64,000 nt of DNA from Daucus carota subsp. sativus (lineage: Eukaryota > Streptophyta > Magnoliopsida > Apiales > Apiaceae), in NCBI RefSeq assembly GCF_001625215.2, contig NC_030388.2:26090558-26154557 (forward strand). Direction: 5' to 3'. Positions 52,833 through 64,000 of the stretch are shown here, piece by piece. The notes beneath the pieces were generated by a model. The model worked only from the letters and a program-made list of their open reading frames with translations. It searched no databases and had not been told where the DNA came from. Made by a program: the position numbers and the translations under genes. Each line of letters starts with the position of its first letter. Position 1 is the stretch's first letter.

Positions 52833-53493
52833 TCTATACTATAATATAATAAGGCAACATAGGTTTAATTTGTAGTCGTACAAAATTTTGGTTCGGTCAC
52901 TTTTTTATAACTACAAGTGGGTGACATGTAGACTTCTCTTACTCTTACAATATTAAAGAGTTTTATACCGTTCAAATTACTAACACTTGTGATGTTATAC
53001 AAGATAAAAAAAACTCCACCATTATTCTTTTAAATATAATGTATATATTATTTATATACTATATTATAATAAACCGATATTGGTAATAATATAATAAGGC
53101 AACATAGGTTTAATTTGTAGTCGTACAAAATTTTGGTTCGGTCACTTTTTTATAACTACAAGTGGGTGACATGTAGACTTCTCTTACTCTTACAATATTA
53201 AAGAGTTTTATACCGTTCAAATTACTAACACTTGTGATGTTATACAAGATAAAAAAAACTCCACCATTATTCTTTTAAATATAATGTATATATTATTTAT
53301 ATACTATATTATAATAAACCGATATTGGTATAATTCATAGTCGTCCAAAAAATGTAATCAGTTGGTAAATATAATCTGGTTAAAATCTAATTCATTAATA
53401 CTAAAATACTAATAAGATGATGTAAAATTTAAATAATAATTAACAAATTACGAATTTTATAATCGCCCGTGCTTTGCACGGGTTAAAGGCTAG
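52833..53493 (+). mobile_element. Non-autonomous Helitron directly upstream of PUR5
   Basis: The 5' end is TCTATACTATAATATAATAA, preceded by A (52832). The 3' hairpin GCCCGTGC-TTT-GCACGGGT at about 53465-53482 is followed by TAAAGG and CTAG, then T (53494). Its 5' part is present twice: a 245-bp unit starting near TAATATAATAAGGCAACAT (52851 and 53096 for AAGGCAAC) repeats without a difference that I could see. About 661 bp in total; removing one copy would leave about 416 bp. It lies roughly 60-100 bp from the expected PUR5 transcription start. Confidence 0.85.
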
Positions 53494-53559
53494 TATAATT
53501 ATATTCAACATACACTCACCGTGCACGGCAGTAAAAAAGGGGAATCGGACTTAATAGGT

Positions 53560-54670
53560 GAATGCACGGTCCAACGATTAATCGAATAATCGGATATTAA
53601 TCGGAGTGATTAATCGTAATCAATTTAATATTATTTTTTAAATATTATATATAATTAATGTAGTTATACTATAAATTATAGTCTTACAAAATAAACGATT
53701 AATCGGATAGTCGGGGATTTTAATCTTAATCAATTTAATATTACTTTTTAAATATTATATATAATTAATGTAGTTATACTATAAATTATAGTCTTATAAA
53801 ATAAGAATGTTAATGATTTTTTATAATACAAAACATGCTTTTATATTCATATACAAGTGTAGACATCTAATATATAAGTTTGAATTTGAATTTGCGAAGA
53901 AAGATATCGTAGATTGTTGTAATAGAGTTTAGGGGCTAATATTGAAAGAGTGAAATGTAATAAAAATAACTGACTTCTATGATTTGTCATTTTCGTGTCT
54001 TTTGTTTTATTTGAAATTAAATTTACAATTTTTAAAATTTTTACTTTGAATTTTTAAAAATTTTAATTTGACCAATTTTTGACCGACTTTTTCCGATTAA
54101 TCCCGTCTTTTGACCGCTTAATCCCGTCTTTAACCGATTTTTCAAAAAAAATATTTTTTTCACCGATTAACGCTTAATCGAGATGGCGGCCGACTAGACA
54201 TCAATTAATTAACAATTAATCTCTATTAATCGCCGACTTTTAGAACACTGTCATGTAGGGATTAATCGGATGATAGCAGATTAATCGGAGTTAATTAGAT
54301 ATTATTTACAAATTTATATAGAAGTATTATTTTTTATAAAATCAAAACAGGATAAATTTTATATATCACAAAAATATTTTTTCATCATATATATAACAAA
54401 TATCATCAACAAATTTAATAAAAAATAAATTAATATAATATTAACAAAACAATATATGTTTTTTTAAGCTTTCACACAAAAATTTACATCACTTTTATCT
54501 TTTATTTTAATTACATTAATTTTAGATTTTCACAAAAAAAATAAAATCACATATAATTGACCAACTTTTGACCGATTATACTGATTTTTTTAAAATACGA
54601 TTTTTAACCCAATTAATACGTAATCGATACAGGACCTGTCCAAAATATCGACCCTTAGAACACTGTTAAT
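53560..54670. repeat. Degenerate repeat region (ATTAATCG-rich) with a 121-bp tandem duplication
   Basis: Copies at 53575 and 53696 share CGATTAATCG(A/G)ATA, then AATCAATTTAATATTA and ATTATATATAATTAATGTAG, with a period of about 121 bp. Further right, ATTAATCG/CCGATTAA phrases and TTAGAACACTG (54244 and 54656) recur, suggesting two relics of one dispersed repeat family. No gene to 55183; the CFM3 3' UTR probably ends near 55.0-55.15 kb. Confidence 0.65.
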
Positions 54671-55183
54671 AGATGGTGTTTCAAGTTTCAAAAATCTTCC
54701 TAATATAAAAATTATGTCAAAATATTTGTAATAAAATATTTTTACATAAATTTAAATTATATATTAATATTATTTTTTATATAATATTAATGATAGAGAT
54801 TGATTAATTTTTTGTTAAAAAATAAATATTTTGACCACTAAATTAAAAATTTGTATATATATCTATTTTTACTAGATATTAATATATGTATAATTGAATT
54901 TTTAATTAGAAGTATAAACACTGTGAATTTGAGACTGACGGAATAGTATTAAAAAAACTTGTCTATGACATTTAAATTCTCTTTTTCAATTATATATAAA
55001 CAGCATTAGAATATTCTTGGCCTATCACTCTTAAATTGGATTATTGCAGTCTGATTGAAACCATGTTCTATAAATTTCTATAGAATGCACTAGTCAATTT
55101 TCAGTCTTGAAAACTGGATGTAGTCAGACTAAAAAATTACTACAATGATCTATCTACATTCTGCAGTGCCCAATGGAAACTAG

Positions 55184-58100
55184 TTACAGGTCAGCAAATA
55201 ACTCTTCCGATGAAGCAGTTATCAGTTCATCTTCTTGTGCTTTCTCAGTCTCACTTTCGTCAGCTCTTTCTCGCAATGCAACTGAAACCGATGATGGATC
55301 GTTACTCTCTACTACTTCAAAGTCCTTATCTTCGAAACCATAGGGAAAATTGGTCTCCATTTGAGCTGTGTGTGTCATATTATTACTTTCATATTCCTCG
55401 TCATCATCAACATCATCATCACTGTCATAAATTTCGAGGAAGGCATCATCTTCTTCCTCCTAATTAATGACATCAAAGCAATGGAATGAGAATTGGCTAC
55501 AGCAGAAGAGGAATATAGATTAAGAAACAGTATTTTTTTACCTCACTGTCTTCATCTTCAGTAGGATAAGCGGACTCTAGTTTATTATAAAATTCTTCAT
55601 CTCCGTGGTCTTTGACAATTGACATGTGATCCTACAAATGGAGAACATGTGATTTTGAAATTTTAATTGAGAAAATTGGTGGACTTATAACTATGAAAAT
55701 AGATACAGTAAAAAGGGGCTTACAATTTCTGAACGCAGAGCATCAACTTTTGTTTGCAAAGTCGATATATGACTTAAGAGAGCCTGTTTGCAGAAACAAT
55801 GTAGTACAAGTCAATATCTTGTTTCAAGAACGTTACTGAATATGCATGTTGCAGAGCTATGAAATTGCATTTGTACAATATTTCAAATGAATTGGCTTGT
55901 ACAATATGGCACCATTTCTTGTCAAGAGTTAATTAGTGACATTGATGTTTTAGGTGCTATGACTATGCAGCAAATCATGCATAGGACTTGAGCATACTCT
56001 TTATACCATATAAAGTTTGTGAAGACTGAGATAATACCTCACGCCTTTGAATCTCAATCGAACGAGCCAACGCCTTTCGCTTTGTTAAGAGATTCTTTGG
56101 CCTCAAAGCAGGAGGTCGCTTATATTCCTTACCCCGAAATACTACGACAGCATACCCCTTTGAAACTTTGTCAACCGATACTAAAACACCACCACTTTCA
56201 GCTTCAAGAGACAACGCAATCTTCTTTACATGCTCAAAGTTTTTACTATTCACAATTATCTTTACCAATTCACGATATTTCCAATGCAAGTGCATGTTCT
56301 CCACTGTACCATCAAAAACTCCACGCCTTCCTGAAACAAGAACAGCTTAGCTCATACTCGAGAACAAAACAAGATGACTGGGGCAAATAAGAATTTTCTT
56401 ACCAAGTAGTAAGAATGCTTTCATTCTTAATCCAAGCTTGCGAAACATGAATCTCTCTTCATCAGTTATGCTTCCTGGGTCAGCAGGACGATCTAATGGA
56501 TTCAGAAATGCTTCAACCTTAGATAAGTTCCGCTCTGCTTTCATTAGCTTTCTATCAGCCTGTAATGCAAGTGGTTACTTATAATCAGGACACATGAAAA
56601 CTCTAGAAAGAGAATTCCGATAGTGCACAAACACACTTCCAGTAGATCATGATCTATAACTGATACTTGTCCAATGAAAGAATAATGACTGGCAGAAGAA
56701 TATGAACAATTAAAAAAATTGAGATTAAGATGCCTAGCTTTCGTTATTTAGGAGAATGAGTTTGCTGCAAACTGAAGCTTTTGTGTCTTAACTGGCAGGA
56801 AAATGTGGTCTACTTCATGTTTGGAAATACAACTAGCAGGTACAGAAAAACTCAAATAAAGACAGATATTTAAGAAACTTACAAAAGCAAGCTTTTTCTC
56901 GAGCTTCTTGACAAGGTTGGCATGCCTAGCGACTTCCGCTTCTTTCATGACTTTTTCCTTGTCCTCGTCGTTTAAAATCTTTCCCCACCTAGCCTTTGCA
57001 TCCAAAGTTTCTCCAAGAGTCCCAGCAGTTCCAAAATCATCAGCTGGCTCGATCATTGGTTTATAAAATGTTGATGATCTTAATCGCGCCTGTTCTTCTT
57101 CATCTTGCAGGGACTTTGCTAACCTCTCTTTCTCTAATAGTGCCTCAGAAACTTCTGGAGTCAGAAAATTTTTTCCTCTGTAGAATACCAAGAAGTCCTT
57201 GTTTCTAGAGAGAAGCATGCCCCCAGTTAATTTCTGCGTGGATAATGAAATTCCAAATTATTCGTGACAAATTCTGATATATATAGGGCCGCGCTCAAGA
57301 GAGAACTCATCCTTAAAATAGAACCATAGAACCACTGAGGTTCTGCTGCAGAACCCTAAATTTTAAATAGATTTTCAGGATCTAAATCAAAATACATGTT
57401 TTTTGCATCCTTGTGTGTGTTCAAAAATAATTTTAAAACAAAATACATAAACACGACACTTTTACATGTGCAGTTCTGTTGTAGAACCCTTTTTAATACT
57501 AGAAGGTTCTAAGGGTTCTTAGGCTAAGGGTTCTAATACGAACATGACCCATATATATGTTATCTATCAATTTCAAGTAAAATTAACCCTTTTATATTCA
57601 ACTCAATGTTAATGAATCGTCAACAACTATATGTATGGAGCTATCAACTGATAGAATAGCATCATTAAGAAATATATGATTTTAAAACAATCCATCACAT
57701 AAAAGGAACTTTTCTTCTCTAGTTACCTACCATCAATCAGGTAATGATTAATGTGTCCTAATTCAAATTAAACATAGCTTTATATCCCTATATATCACAA
57801 AACTAGACTACTTTCCTAGCACGAATTTAATTACAAGATAACAAGAGATTAGATAGTTAGTAGATTCTTTTTTATGAATATGAAAATTATACATAATTCT
57901 TTTAATTATTTGCCTTGCACAATCTGGCAGGTTTTCCAAAAATTGCAATAATGACGTTACACTCAACACTTGTAATGAAGAGATTACAATTTGCACATTC
58001 AATTAAAAAACTTTTAGAATAGTATACTTTAAATAGATCACTCTATTAGTTTCGCTGAAAATAGGTTGATAATTTCATTCTAGAGCTACGGAAATAGTTT

Positions 58101-60378
58101 TGCGAGGTTGAGTCATAAAATACAACTTCCCCCAAATCCATTAAGCAATTGTCACCTTAATATCTTCAGCCATTCTCTCACTTGTTGTCAGCTGCACTCC
58201 ACGCTTCAGAGCAATTTTTGCAATTGAACTTCTTTCCCATAACTTGATCATGGCCACGGCCAAACCTTGATGCTGCCTGCTTCTACCTGGTTTTGCAAAT
58301 CAATGTATTAAGAAGAGTCTGAAATAATGACTCTGATGACAAAATGTACATCACGAAGAAAGTACAGAACCTAAAGCAAAGTGTGGAGGAAGAACTCTTG
58401 CAAGCCTTCGCAAAGATGTTGCTTCCTTCCCTCCAACAGTGGATCTCACTCCATAAGGAAGTAGTCTGAAAGGTGGTTTGTAACCGGGAACAATGCCAGG
58501 GAGTAAATCTGCATCTACAGGTAATGGATCACATCCAGCCCAATCTTCATATCTAGGTCCCAGACCATTTAATAGCACGTCCACTTCATCCTCGTATCTG
58601 GTTTCTGGCAATGATTTTGAACTTTCTTCCCTAGGAGCAACTACTGCTTCTGCTTGGGGAACCCACACATCTTTTGAAGGACCAAGTTCGTAAGTAACCC
58701 TTTTTCCAGTTTCTGTGGGGGAGGGTCCCTGTGAATTTGCCTTCTTGTTTTGCAATTGTTTGCGCCGTTGTACCGAAGGATCAACATAACTTACACCTCT
58801 GTAAAGAGCAACAGCACTGCCAGACCTCCAAATCACCAGACCTCCAGTTTTTCTCTGAAATAACATATAATTGATATAAATGAAAGGCTTCAAAATTGCA
58901 TTTTAGAATTATAACAAGAAGATATAAAATATAGAAGTGTACTGCAAATGGTTGAGTGAATATTTGGCACACAATCAACTAGTAAGGCAGGAAGGTACGT
59001 TTAATTAATATATGCATAGCTGGATCAGATCTTTGCCAATAAGGAAGTCAACATACAATAAAAGATATATAATTAATATAAATTAAAAAATACTTAGCCA
59101 AAATAGCATAATTATCAATTTCCTGAATGAAAAGTAGCCTCTTTTTGTCCTTCGTACATAGTTCCAACTTCTGACAAACATTAGCTGTTATATTATTAAT
59201 AGACAAAGCCAGCATAGCATTGTTTAGCTTGACCAATCACCAAGAGAATGATAGTACTTACATCGTCTAGCTAGGAGTGAGAGGAGTAGATTATCAAACA
59301 CTCTAATAGTTTAGTATTTCCAAAGCTTGGTATACACTTCTCATTGATGAACAGACATTTTGTACCACATGTAAAAGTATAGCTACATTGTACGTGTGAA
59401 GAATAATTTACTCAGGTCATGTCTAATAATTATCAACAAGGCGAAAAAGTTGCAACATAATAAATAAGTATGAAAGACGCTCACCTCCAAAATCTCATGC
59501 ATTCGCTTCATATTAAGTGCAGGAGGTCCCTCGATTTTTAATCTCACAACCTCCACTGATTTCCACTTATCACGGATAGAATCAACAACTAATTGTGTAA
59601 CACCTGCACCACCAATCCTTGTCTTATTCTTTGTTCTCATGGCCAAATTCCTCAACCTCCTTAACTCTGAATCCGGAAGTGTCAATTCAGCCAGAGATGT
59701 CTTACTCTTCTCTCTCACCAAACTCCCTCTTTCATCACTCGGCATCAGCTTTTCCCACGGAAACCTCACGTCTCTGCTACCTCCACTCACATGTTCCATC
59801 CCCAACGGTGAATCAGGCGAAAACCCCCCACGCGAATTCGGCAACATCCCTTCCTCCACATAAAATATATCCTCAATCGACCCTTTCTCAATAACTCTAT
59901 CCCCAATCTCTTGCTTTTCCTCGTCATCATCAACATACCCAAATTTCTTCAATCTCCTTACAATCTTGTCCATTGTACTCCCACTTCCACCCCCACTCTC
60001 CCCATCACTACCACCCTCATAATCCGAACACGAAGAACTCTCACCATTTCGATAATTCAACACCTCTTGTCTAGTTTTAGGCCAATTCTTTTTATGGGTA
60101 TCATTCCAATTATCTAACCAACTACTCCTACTACAAAATCTTGCATTATTCAAACCAAAGTTTGCACCTTTATTCCTAAACAACACATTACACTTATTTT
60201 CTTGATTTATATAACCACAAACAACAAAATTACATCTTTTTTCAAAAGACACGTGAGAATAATACCTTAAAAATCTGCTAGGAGTAGAAAGATGAAGCTT
60301 GTAGAGTGATGTTTGAAACGAGTCCATAAAGATTGTTGTAGTTGGAGATAGTGAAGCACTGGGGACTGCAAGAGCCAT
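55184..60378 (-). CDS. CFM3: CFM3-type plastid group II intron splicing factor, three CRM domains, 911 aa
   Basis: Exons on the minus strand: 60378-59485, 58854-58371, 58286-58156, 57233-56883, 56559-56403, 56330-56038, 55793-55734, 55631-55542, 55459-55184. All junctions are GT-AG; the total is 912 codons with the stop. CRM (CRS1-YhbY) domains bind RNA, and CFM3 proteins help splice group II introns in chloroplasts. The N-terminus is a Ser/Thr-rich transit peptide. CRM1 is at about 232-325 ([38 protein letters not shown]), CRM2 at about 435-525 ([40 protein letters not shown]), CRM3 at about 650-750 ([52 protein letters not shown]). The GxxG-like LGRR/LGRS turns are present. A short coiled segment and a strongly acidic tail end the protein. 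CFM3 fits better than CFM2 (four CRM) or CAF. Intron 3 holds a MITE-like insert. Confidence 0.95.
57286..57550. mobile_element. MITE-like insertion in CFM3 intron 3
   Basis: A block starting GGGCCGCGCTCAAGAGAGAA and ending TCTAATACGAACATGACCC, flanked by ATATATA on the left and ATATATAT on the right. The inside has the inverse phrases GAACCACTGAGGTTCTGC and GCAGTTCTGTTGTAGAACCC, and repeated GGTTCT/AGAACC. The ends look like a family I recall from asterid introns. The superfamily is not certain. Confidence 0.6.
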
Positions 60379-61300
60379 TTGAACCCAAATTCTATATCAT
60401 ATATACTGAAGAAGAGATAGATGATTATTGAAAGATTTGAAATTGGTGAAGAATTGGACAAGCCAGTTGAAGAAATTCAAGGTTTGTTTGTGAAGTTTTA
60501 GCTCAGATATCTTCAAACACTGTGTAAGTGTGTATTTTATCGTCTTGATTTTTCTAACTCGACCGATGATAGGTTAAGGACCGTCGACAAATAACCCGGG
60601 GGTGTAGCCGGATTTTTATGTGATTAATAAATATTATATTTAATTTTTTTTTCAAACAAAATATTATATTTACTTAATTATCAATAATATAATAATTTTT
60701 TTTGTTAATAGTATGTACATATATACGAGTGAGGACAATTGTGACCATATTTTCGTGTATTTAACAGATTAAATTAATTAAATTTACTTATCAATAACAA
60801 ATAACAAATATTGTTTTGCCGCGAATAACAAATATTTAAGTGGCAACAATTTTAATTGGACGTGACAAAATGAGAGATAGCCTGAAGAATCAATGATCAA
60901 GTTCATTCATAAATGTTCATATTTTTTTTAATTAATTGTTATAGAATTCAAGGCAATCTTGTTGTCATGAAATTTATAATAATAATCCTGACAAAAAAAA
61001 GAAATTTATAATAATAATAATAATAATATTCTTTTAAATTAGAATTTTTTTTGAAACAATTCATATTTTTAATACAACAATATTATATCAAAATTATTAT
61101 TTTTGAAAATTTTGTTATATACAAAATTGAGTGGGACATCAATGAAAAAAGTGTTCACATAATGAAATATACGAGTATCATGTTCAAAATCTATACTATA
61201 CTTGGTCAAAATAATAAGTAATTTATATTATGTAGTATTTATTTATTATTGATGGCAATTACTGTACCATAGTTGATAGTCCATAGCAAGAGTTTATTGT
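60379..61300. other. Divergent intergenic region between CFM3 and the Pol IV/V subunit 7 gene
   Basis: The two genes are transcribed away from this stretch of about 900 bp, so it should hold both promoters. It is AT-rich with (TAA)-type runs near 61000-61030. I see no clear TATA box for either gene. Confidence 0.4.
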
Positions 61301-61649
61301 TCCCGCATCGTATGTGTTTTTTCCTCGTACGGACGTACACCCACACTGCGTGTTACTTCTCCCTAGTTTTCTCTTTACCATTTTTGTGTTTCTTTTTTAC
61401 AGAGAAAGATCGAGCAAAGACAAGACCCATTTGGAATCACTTCACTGAGTTCACTCTCATCGATTATTGTTGTGAGTTGTGTTCTTTAACTACTTCTTTA
61501 TCTTCTTACCAGTCTAAACCCTCGTATGTTGTCCTAAATATTCTTATTTTGTTTGTTCTTTGTGTGACTCTTAAAGTATTTAGCCTTGATAATTATTTCT
61601 TGATGTTGTTTGTTTTTGCATGTAACAAATTAGTTGAATTTTGCTCTCA

Positions 61650-61727
61650 GGGTTTTGTAAAACAGGACATTTACTTGTTTTTTAATTAGGGTTTTGTAAA
61701 ACAGGACATTTACTTGTTTTTTAATTA
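61650..61727. repeat. Tandem duplication, 2 x 39 bp
   Basis: Two identical adjacent copies starting GGGTTTTGTAAAACAGGACA and ending TTTTTTAATTA (61650-61688 and 61689-61727). Confidence 0.95.
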
Positions 61728-61867
61728 AATGCTAAACCCCACAGTTGTTAGAATGAGATGGAATTATATGAGGTGATTTGTTTGTTTATCTGGCTTAGAA
61801 TGTTGAACTTCTTTTTATGTAGCATCTCTTTTTCGAGAGTCAAATTCATGCTTCTTTTAAGGGTCTC

Positions 61868-61891
61868 GCTCCCTGGCCATGGCCAGGGAGC
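61868..61891. repeat. Perfect 24-bp palindrome
   Basis: GCTCCCTGGCCA followed by its exact reverse complement TGGCCAGGGAGC, with no spacer. It could form a cruciform or RNA hairpin within the probable leader intron. GGCCAGGAATGC and CTTGGCCGTCAATGGCC nearby (about 62080-62100) echo it. Confidence 0.9.
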
Positions 61892-63020
61892 TGTTATGTA
61901 GCTATGAGTTTTCCAGCTCTTGGAATTAAAAATTCTAGCCCCGTCCTGTTTGATTGCGTAGAAAAAAAGTTATCTGAAGGAGGTTTGAGTTCCAGCAAAA
62001 AAATTGTGCTGGTATGGGGGATGAGAATTTTTATTTTAATCCCATCCAGCGGCCTTGATGGCTGTATTAATAGTCCTTGGCCGTCAATGGCCAGGAATGC
62101 ACCCTTGTTCTAAATGATTATAGTTTCTAGGCTACGCCCTCCCTTCTTTCTTTTTTTTGTAATTAAAGGATTATTATTCCATTGAACAAGATTTCCACCA
62201 TCTTTTTGATTTATTTCTATGGAATTTTAATACCTCCTCTAGGTATTATAATCCCATGGAAATGAACTAAATGTGATTAAAACGTAGATATATGTGATAG
62301 TAGTTATTTAAATTGATCAATATAAGGAAATAATCCAGGTCTCCTGAAACAAAAGTGCAAATTATAAATATTCTTTACAAGCAAAAATTACTCATGTTAT
62401 GTGTAGTTATTCATATCGCTGTGCAACTCACATTTAAAGTGGTTAAAAGAACTATTAGGAAATTTAAAGCCATAAACTGAGTTCGTATTCCAGTCAAGCT
62501 AATACTTATAAAAGAGAACATACTTTGTTTATTATGCTTAACTGGATTCAATCCAGAATTGGATATAGCAAGCAAATTAAGTTACCCGTGCCATTATAAA
62601 AGCAAAAACAGTTCATAACAAATTTTTGCAAGGTCTGAATATTCCTTTACTATTCTTATAGCTGTTTGTTGATCATATGATGATTTATTTGTTTGATTAT
62701 TGGTTTTCTTGGAACTTTTTGATTGTTTACATGATTATTAACATCATATATATCATAAGAAGTAGGAACACTGCCATCTGTGTCTTTTCGGGGTTATTTT
62801 ACTTCTATCCATGCCAACCACTTGTGCGAACAATCGCTACATAATTTTCTTGCAGTTTAGTCTAGACAGTGTTCTGCAGTCATTTGTCTTGTTAAGCTAA
62901 AAATCGGTAGTAAAGGATCTAGTTCTCATCACTGCTTGTCAACTTGTTAAGCCTTTTTTTCACTTAAGTATATTAATTATCATATTGTTATTGTTTATGA
63001 TTGTGAAGGTGTGACCAAAA

Positions 63021-63548
63021 ATGTTTCTCAAGGCACAGCTACAATGGAATGTCATAATTCCTGCTGATAATCTTGATGCCAAAGGACTGGCATTGCAGAA
63101 GGCAATAATAGTTCGCCTTATGGATGAGTTTGCTGCCAAGAAAGCTACAAGTTCTCTTGGCTATTTTCTTGCAGTAACCTCTTTGGACAAAGTGGGAGAA
63201 GGAAGAGTGAGAGAGCACTCAGGGGATGTGCTTTTTCCTGTAACCTTCACTTGCTTGACCTACAAGGCTTTTTCTGGTGAGGTTTTAGAAGGCGAAGTGC
63301 ACAAGATTCTGAAGCATGGTGTATTTATTAGGTGCGGACCAGTGGAGAACATCTATCTCTCTCATCTGAAGATGCAGGGCTACAGTTTTGTGCCTGGTGA
63401 GAATCCAATCTTCATGAGCGAAAAAGCAGCTAAGATTGAGAAAGGTGTGAAGCTGCGTGTTATGGTAATTGGTGTGAGGTATATGGAGGCTGAAAAGGAA
63501 TTCCAGGCAGTTGCCAACTTGGATGGCGATTTCCTGGGGCCTATTTAG
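63021..63548 (+). CDS. NRPE7: RNA polymerase IV/V subunit 7 (RPB7-like), 175 aa
   Basis: A single coding exon from ATG 63021 to TAG. Subunit 7 forms the stalk with subunit 4. The Pol IV/V versions act in RNA-directed DNA methylation in the nucleus. The N-terminal RPB7 half has MFLKAQLQWNVIIPADNLDA, then GYFLAVTSLDKVGEGRVREH and GDVLFPVTFTCLTYKAF. The C-terminal S1/OB half has GEVHKILKHGVFIRCGPVEN, IYLSHLKMQGYSFVPGENPI, and ends VANLDGDFLGPI. MFLK, the DKxGEGxxREH phrase and the missing Pol II-type C-terminal extension fit NRPE7/NRPD7 (or the Arabidopsis At4g14520 type) and not NRPB7. I cannot separate Pol IV from Pol V use. The absence of coding introns is notable. A leader intron is likely. 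Confidence 0.92.
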   Translation: MFLKAQLQWNVIIPADNLDAKGLALQKAIIVRLMDEFAAKKATSSLGYFLAVTSLDKVGEGRVREHSGDVLFPVTFTCLTYKAFSGEVLEGEVHKILKHGVFIRCGPVENIYLSHLKMQGYSFVPGENPIFMSEKAAKIEKGVKLRVMVIGVRYMEAEKEFQAVANLDGDFLGPI

Positions 63549-64000
63549 TAGTTTTTGTACTTTGACATGAACAGGGTTCATATGTGCAAGTAGACTACTA
63601 GACTCTTATCTGTATTTTGTGTTGGGGTACTTTTGGTAAATTCAGTAGATTTGGTTTCAAGTGACTATCAAAATTTCAAAATTATAGCATGGCTCTAGAG
63701 TTTAATGGTTTCAGGCTTTTATAATCAAGTTTGCTAAGGTGAGTAACTGTATCTTCCTAAAGCTTTAGGTGTTCAAGTTTGAAGTAATTAATACATAAAA
63801 AAAAAAGTCTGTACCATGAACATCTACTGCTAAAATAGTCAAACGCCAAGATGTTGATGCCTATGGGTAATCTTTAGCACATTTGCTGTACCTATCTTGT
63901 ATGCATGGTGGCCTGCTGGGAACTGTCTCGGAATATATGGTTGAAAGTCATATGTTATCATCATATCTTCCTGGCATGCTAATCCTTCTGTTACGTCGGC
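63549..64000. other. 3' flank of the Pol IV/V subunit 7 gene
   Basis: Probable 3' UTR followed by spacer, including an A-run near 63798. No further gene begins before the window edge as far as I can see. Confidence 0.5.

Larger units (their letters stand above)
61472..63008 (+). other. Probable 5'-UTR intron of the Pol IV/V subunit 7 gene
   Basis: A good donor, TTGTT|GTGAGT at 61471/61472, follows a likely leader exon (about 61380-61471). An acceptor ATTGTGAAG at 63008 lies 12 nt before the ATG at 63021. If real, the leader intron is about 1.5 kb, a layout often linked with raised expression in plants. Contents include a 39-bp tandem duplication and a perfect 24-bp palindrome, listed separately. 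Confidence 0.5.

Noticed and set aside
59619-60117. Several frames on the + strand antisense to CFM3 exon 1
   Set aside because: Shadows of the GC-rich first exon; no start context or family match.
61273-61689. 138-codon + strand frame upstream of the Pol IV/V subunit gene
   Set aside because: Hydrophobic AT-driven composition. It overlaps the likely leader exon and intron, and its end lies in a tandem duplication.
63021-63548. Assignment of the last gene as Pol II subunit NRPB7
   Set aside because: The N-terminus MFLKAQLQWN and the DKVGEGRVREH motif fit the Pol IV/V type; the Pol II-type start and C-terminal extension are missing.

Overview
The window is nuclear DNA of a flowering plant. 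It has AT-rich intergenic DNA, multi-exon genes with short GT-AG introns, plastid transit peptides, plant-only families (WVD2-like, CRM-domain factor, Pol IV/V subunit 7) and a dense crop of small non-autonomous transposons (Stowaway, hAT-like, Tourist-like, Helitron). The proteins look eudicot, and the terminal-repeat families resemble those common in asterids. I cannot name the species. Nothing bacterial, organellar or viral was seen.

Layout, left to right: the 5' part of XRCC4 (-, 214-600, runs off the left edge); a Helitron (1577-3411); UAH, ureidoglycolate hydrolase (+, 3753-9333); a NAC-domain remnant (-, about 10.3-10.5 kb); a WVD2-like/TPX2-family microtubule protein (+, 13368-15914); a gene-poor, transposon-rich stretch (16-28 kb) with one orphan promoter-plus-exon at 19.6-19.9 kb; a membrane-anchored START lipid-transfer protein (+, 27969-33789); ribosomal protein S15/uS19 (+, 34927-36692); two tandem bHLH genes of the bHLH92 type (-, 39078-40464 and 43245-45155); a Helitron (45633-47123); PUR5/AIR synthetase (-, 48009-52151); a Helitron (52833-53493); a CFM3-type plastid splicing factor with three CRM domains (-, 55184-60378); and a Pol IV/V subunit-7 gene (+, 63021-63548).

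The genes do not form an operon or cluster. They are housekeeping and regulatory genes whose order is informative. From memory of Arabidopsis locus numbers, one set (CFM3a, START, WDL3, XRCC4) is consecutive on chromosome 3. A second set (UAH, RPS15E, bHLH92) is close together on chromosome 5. A third (START, CFM3b, RPB7-like) is consecutive on chromosome 4. This window seems to keep the merged, less fractionated ancestral order.

The strongest oddities are: a PUR5 intron ending in GG instead of AG at a position where the protein must join; a Helitron just upstream of PUR5 carrying an apparently perfect 245-bp tandem duplication; a Stowaway nested in a Stowaway; a hAT-like MITE with a perfect 17-bp TIR and 8-bp target duplication in a PUR5 intron; and three degenerate repeats of about 60 residues inside the WVD2-like protein. 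I found no convincing new multi-gene system. Exon limits were read by eye from splice consensus, reading-frame continuity and remembered family sequences.
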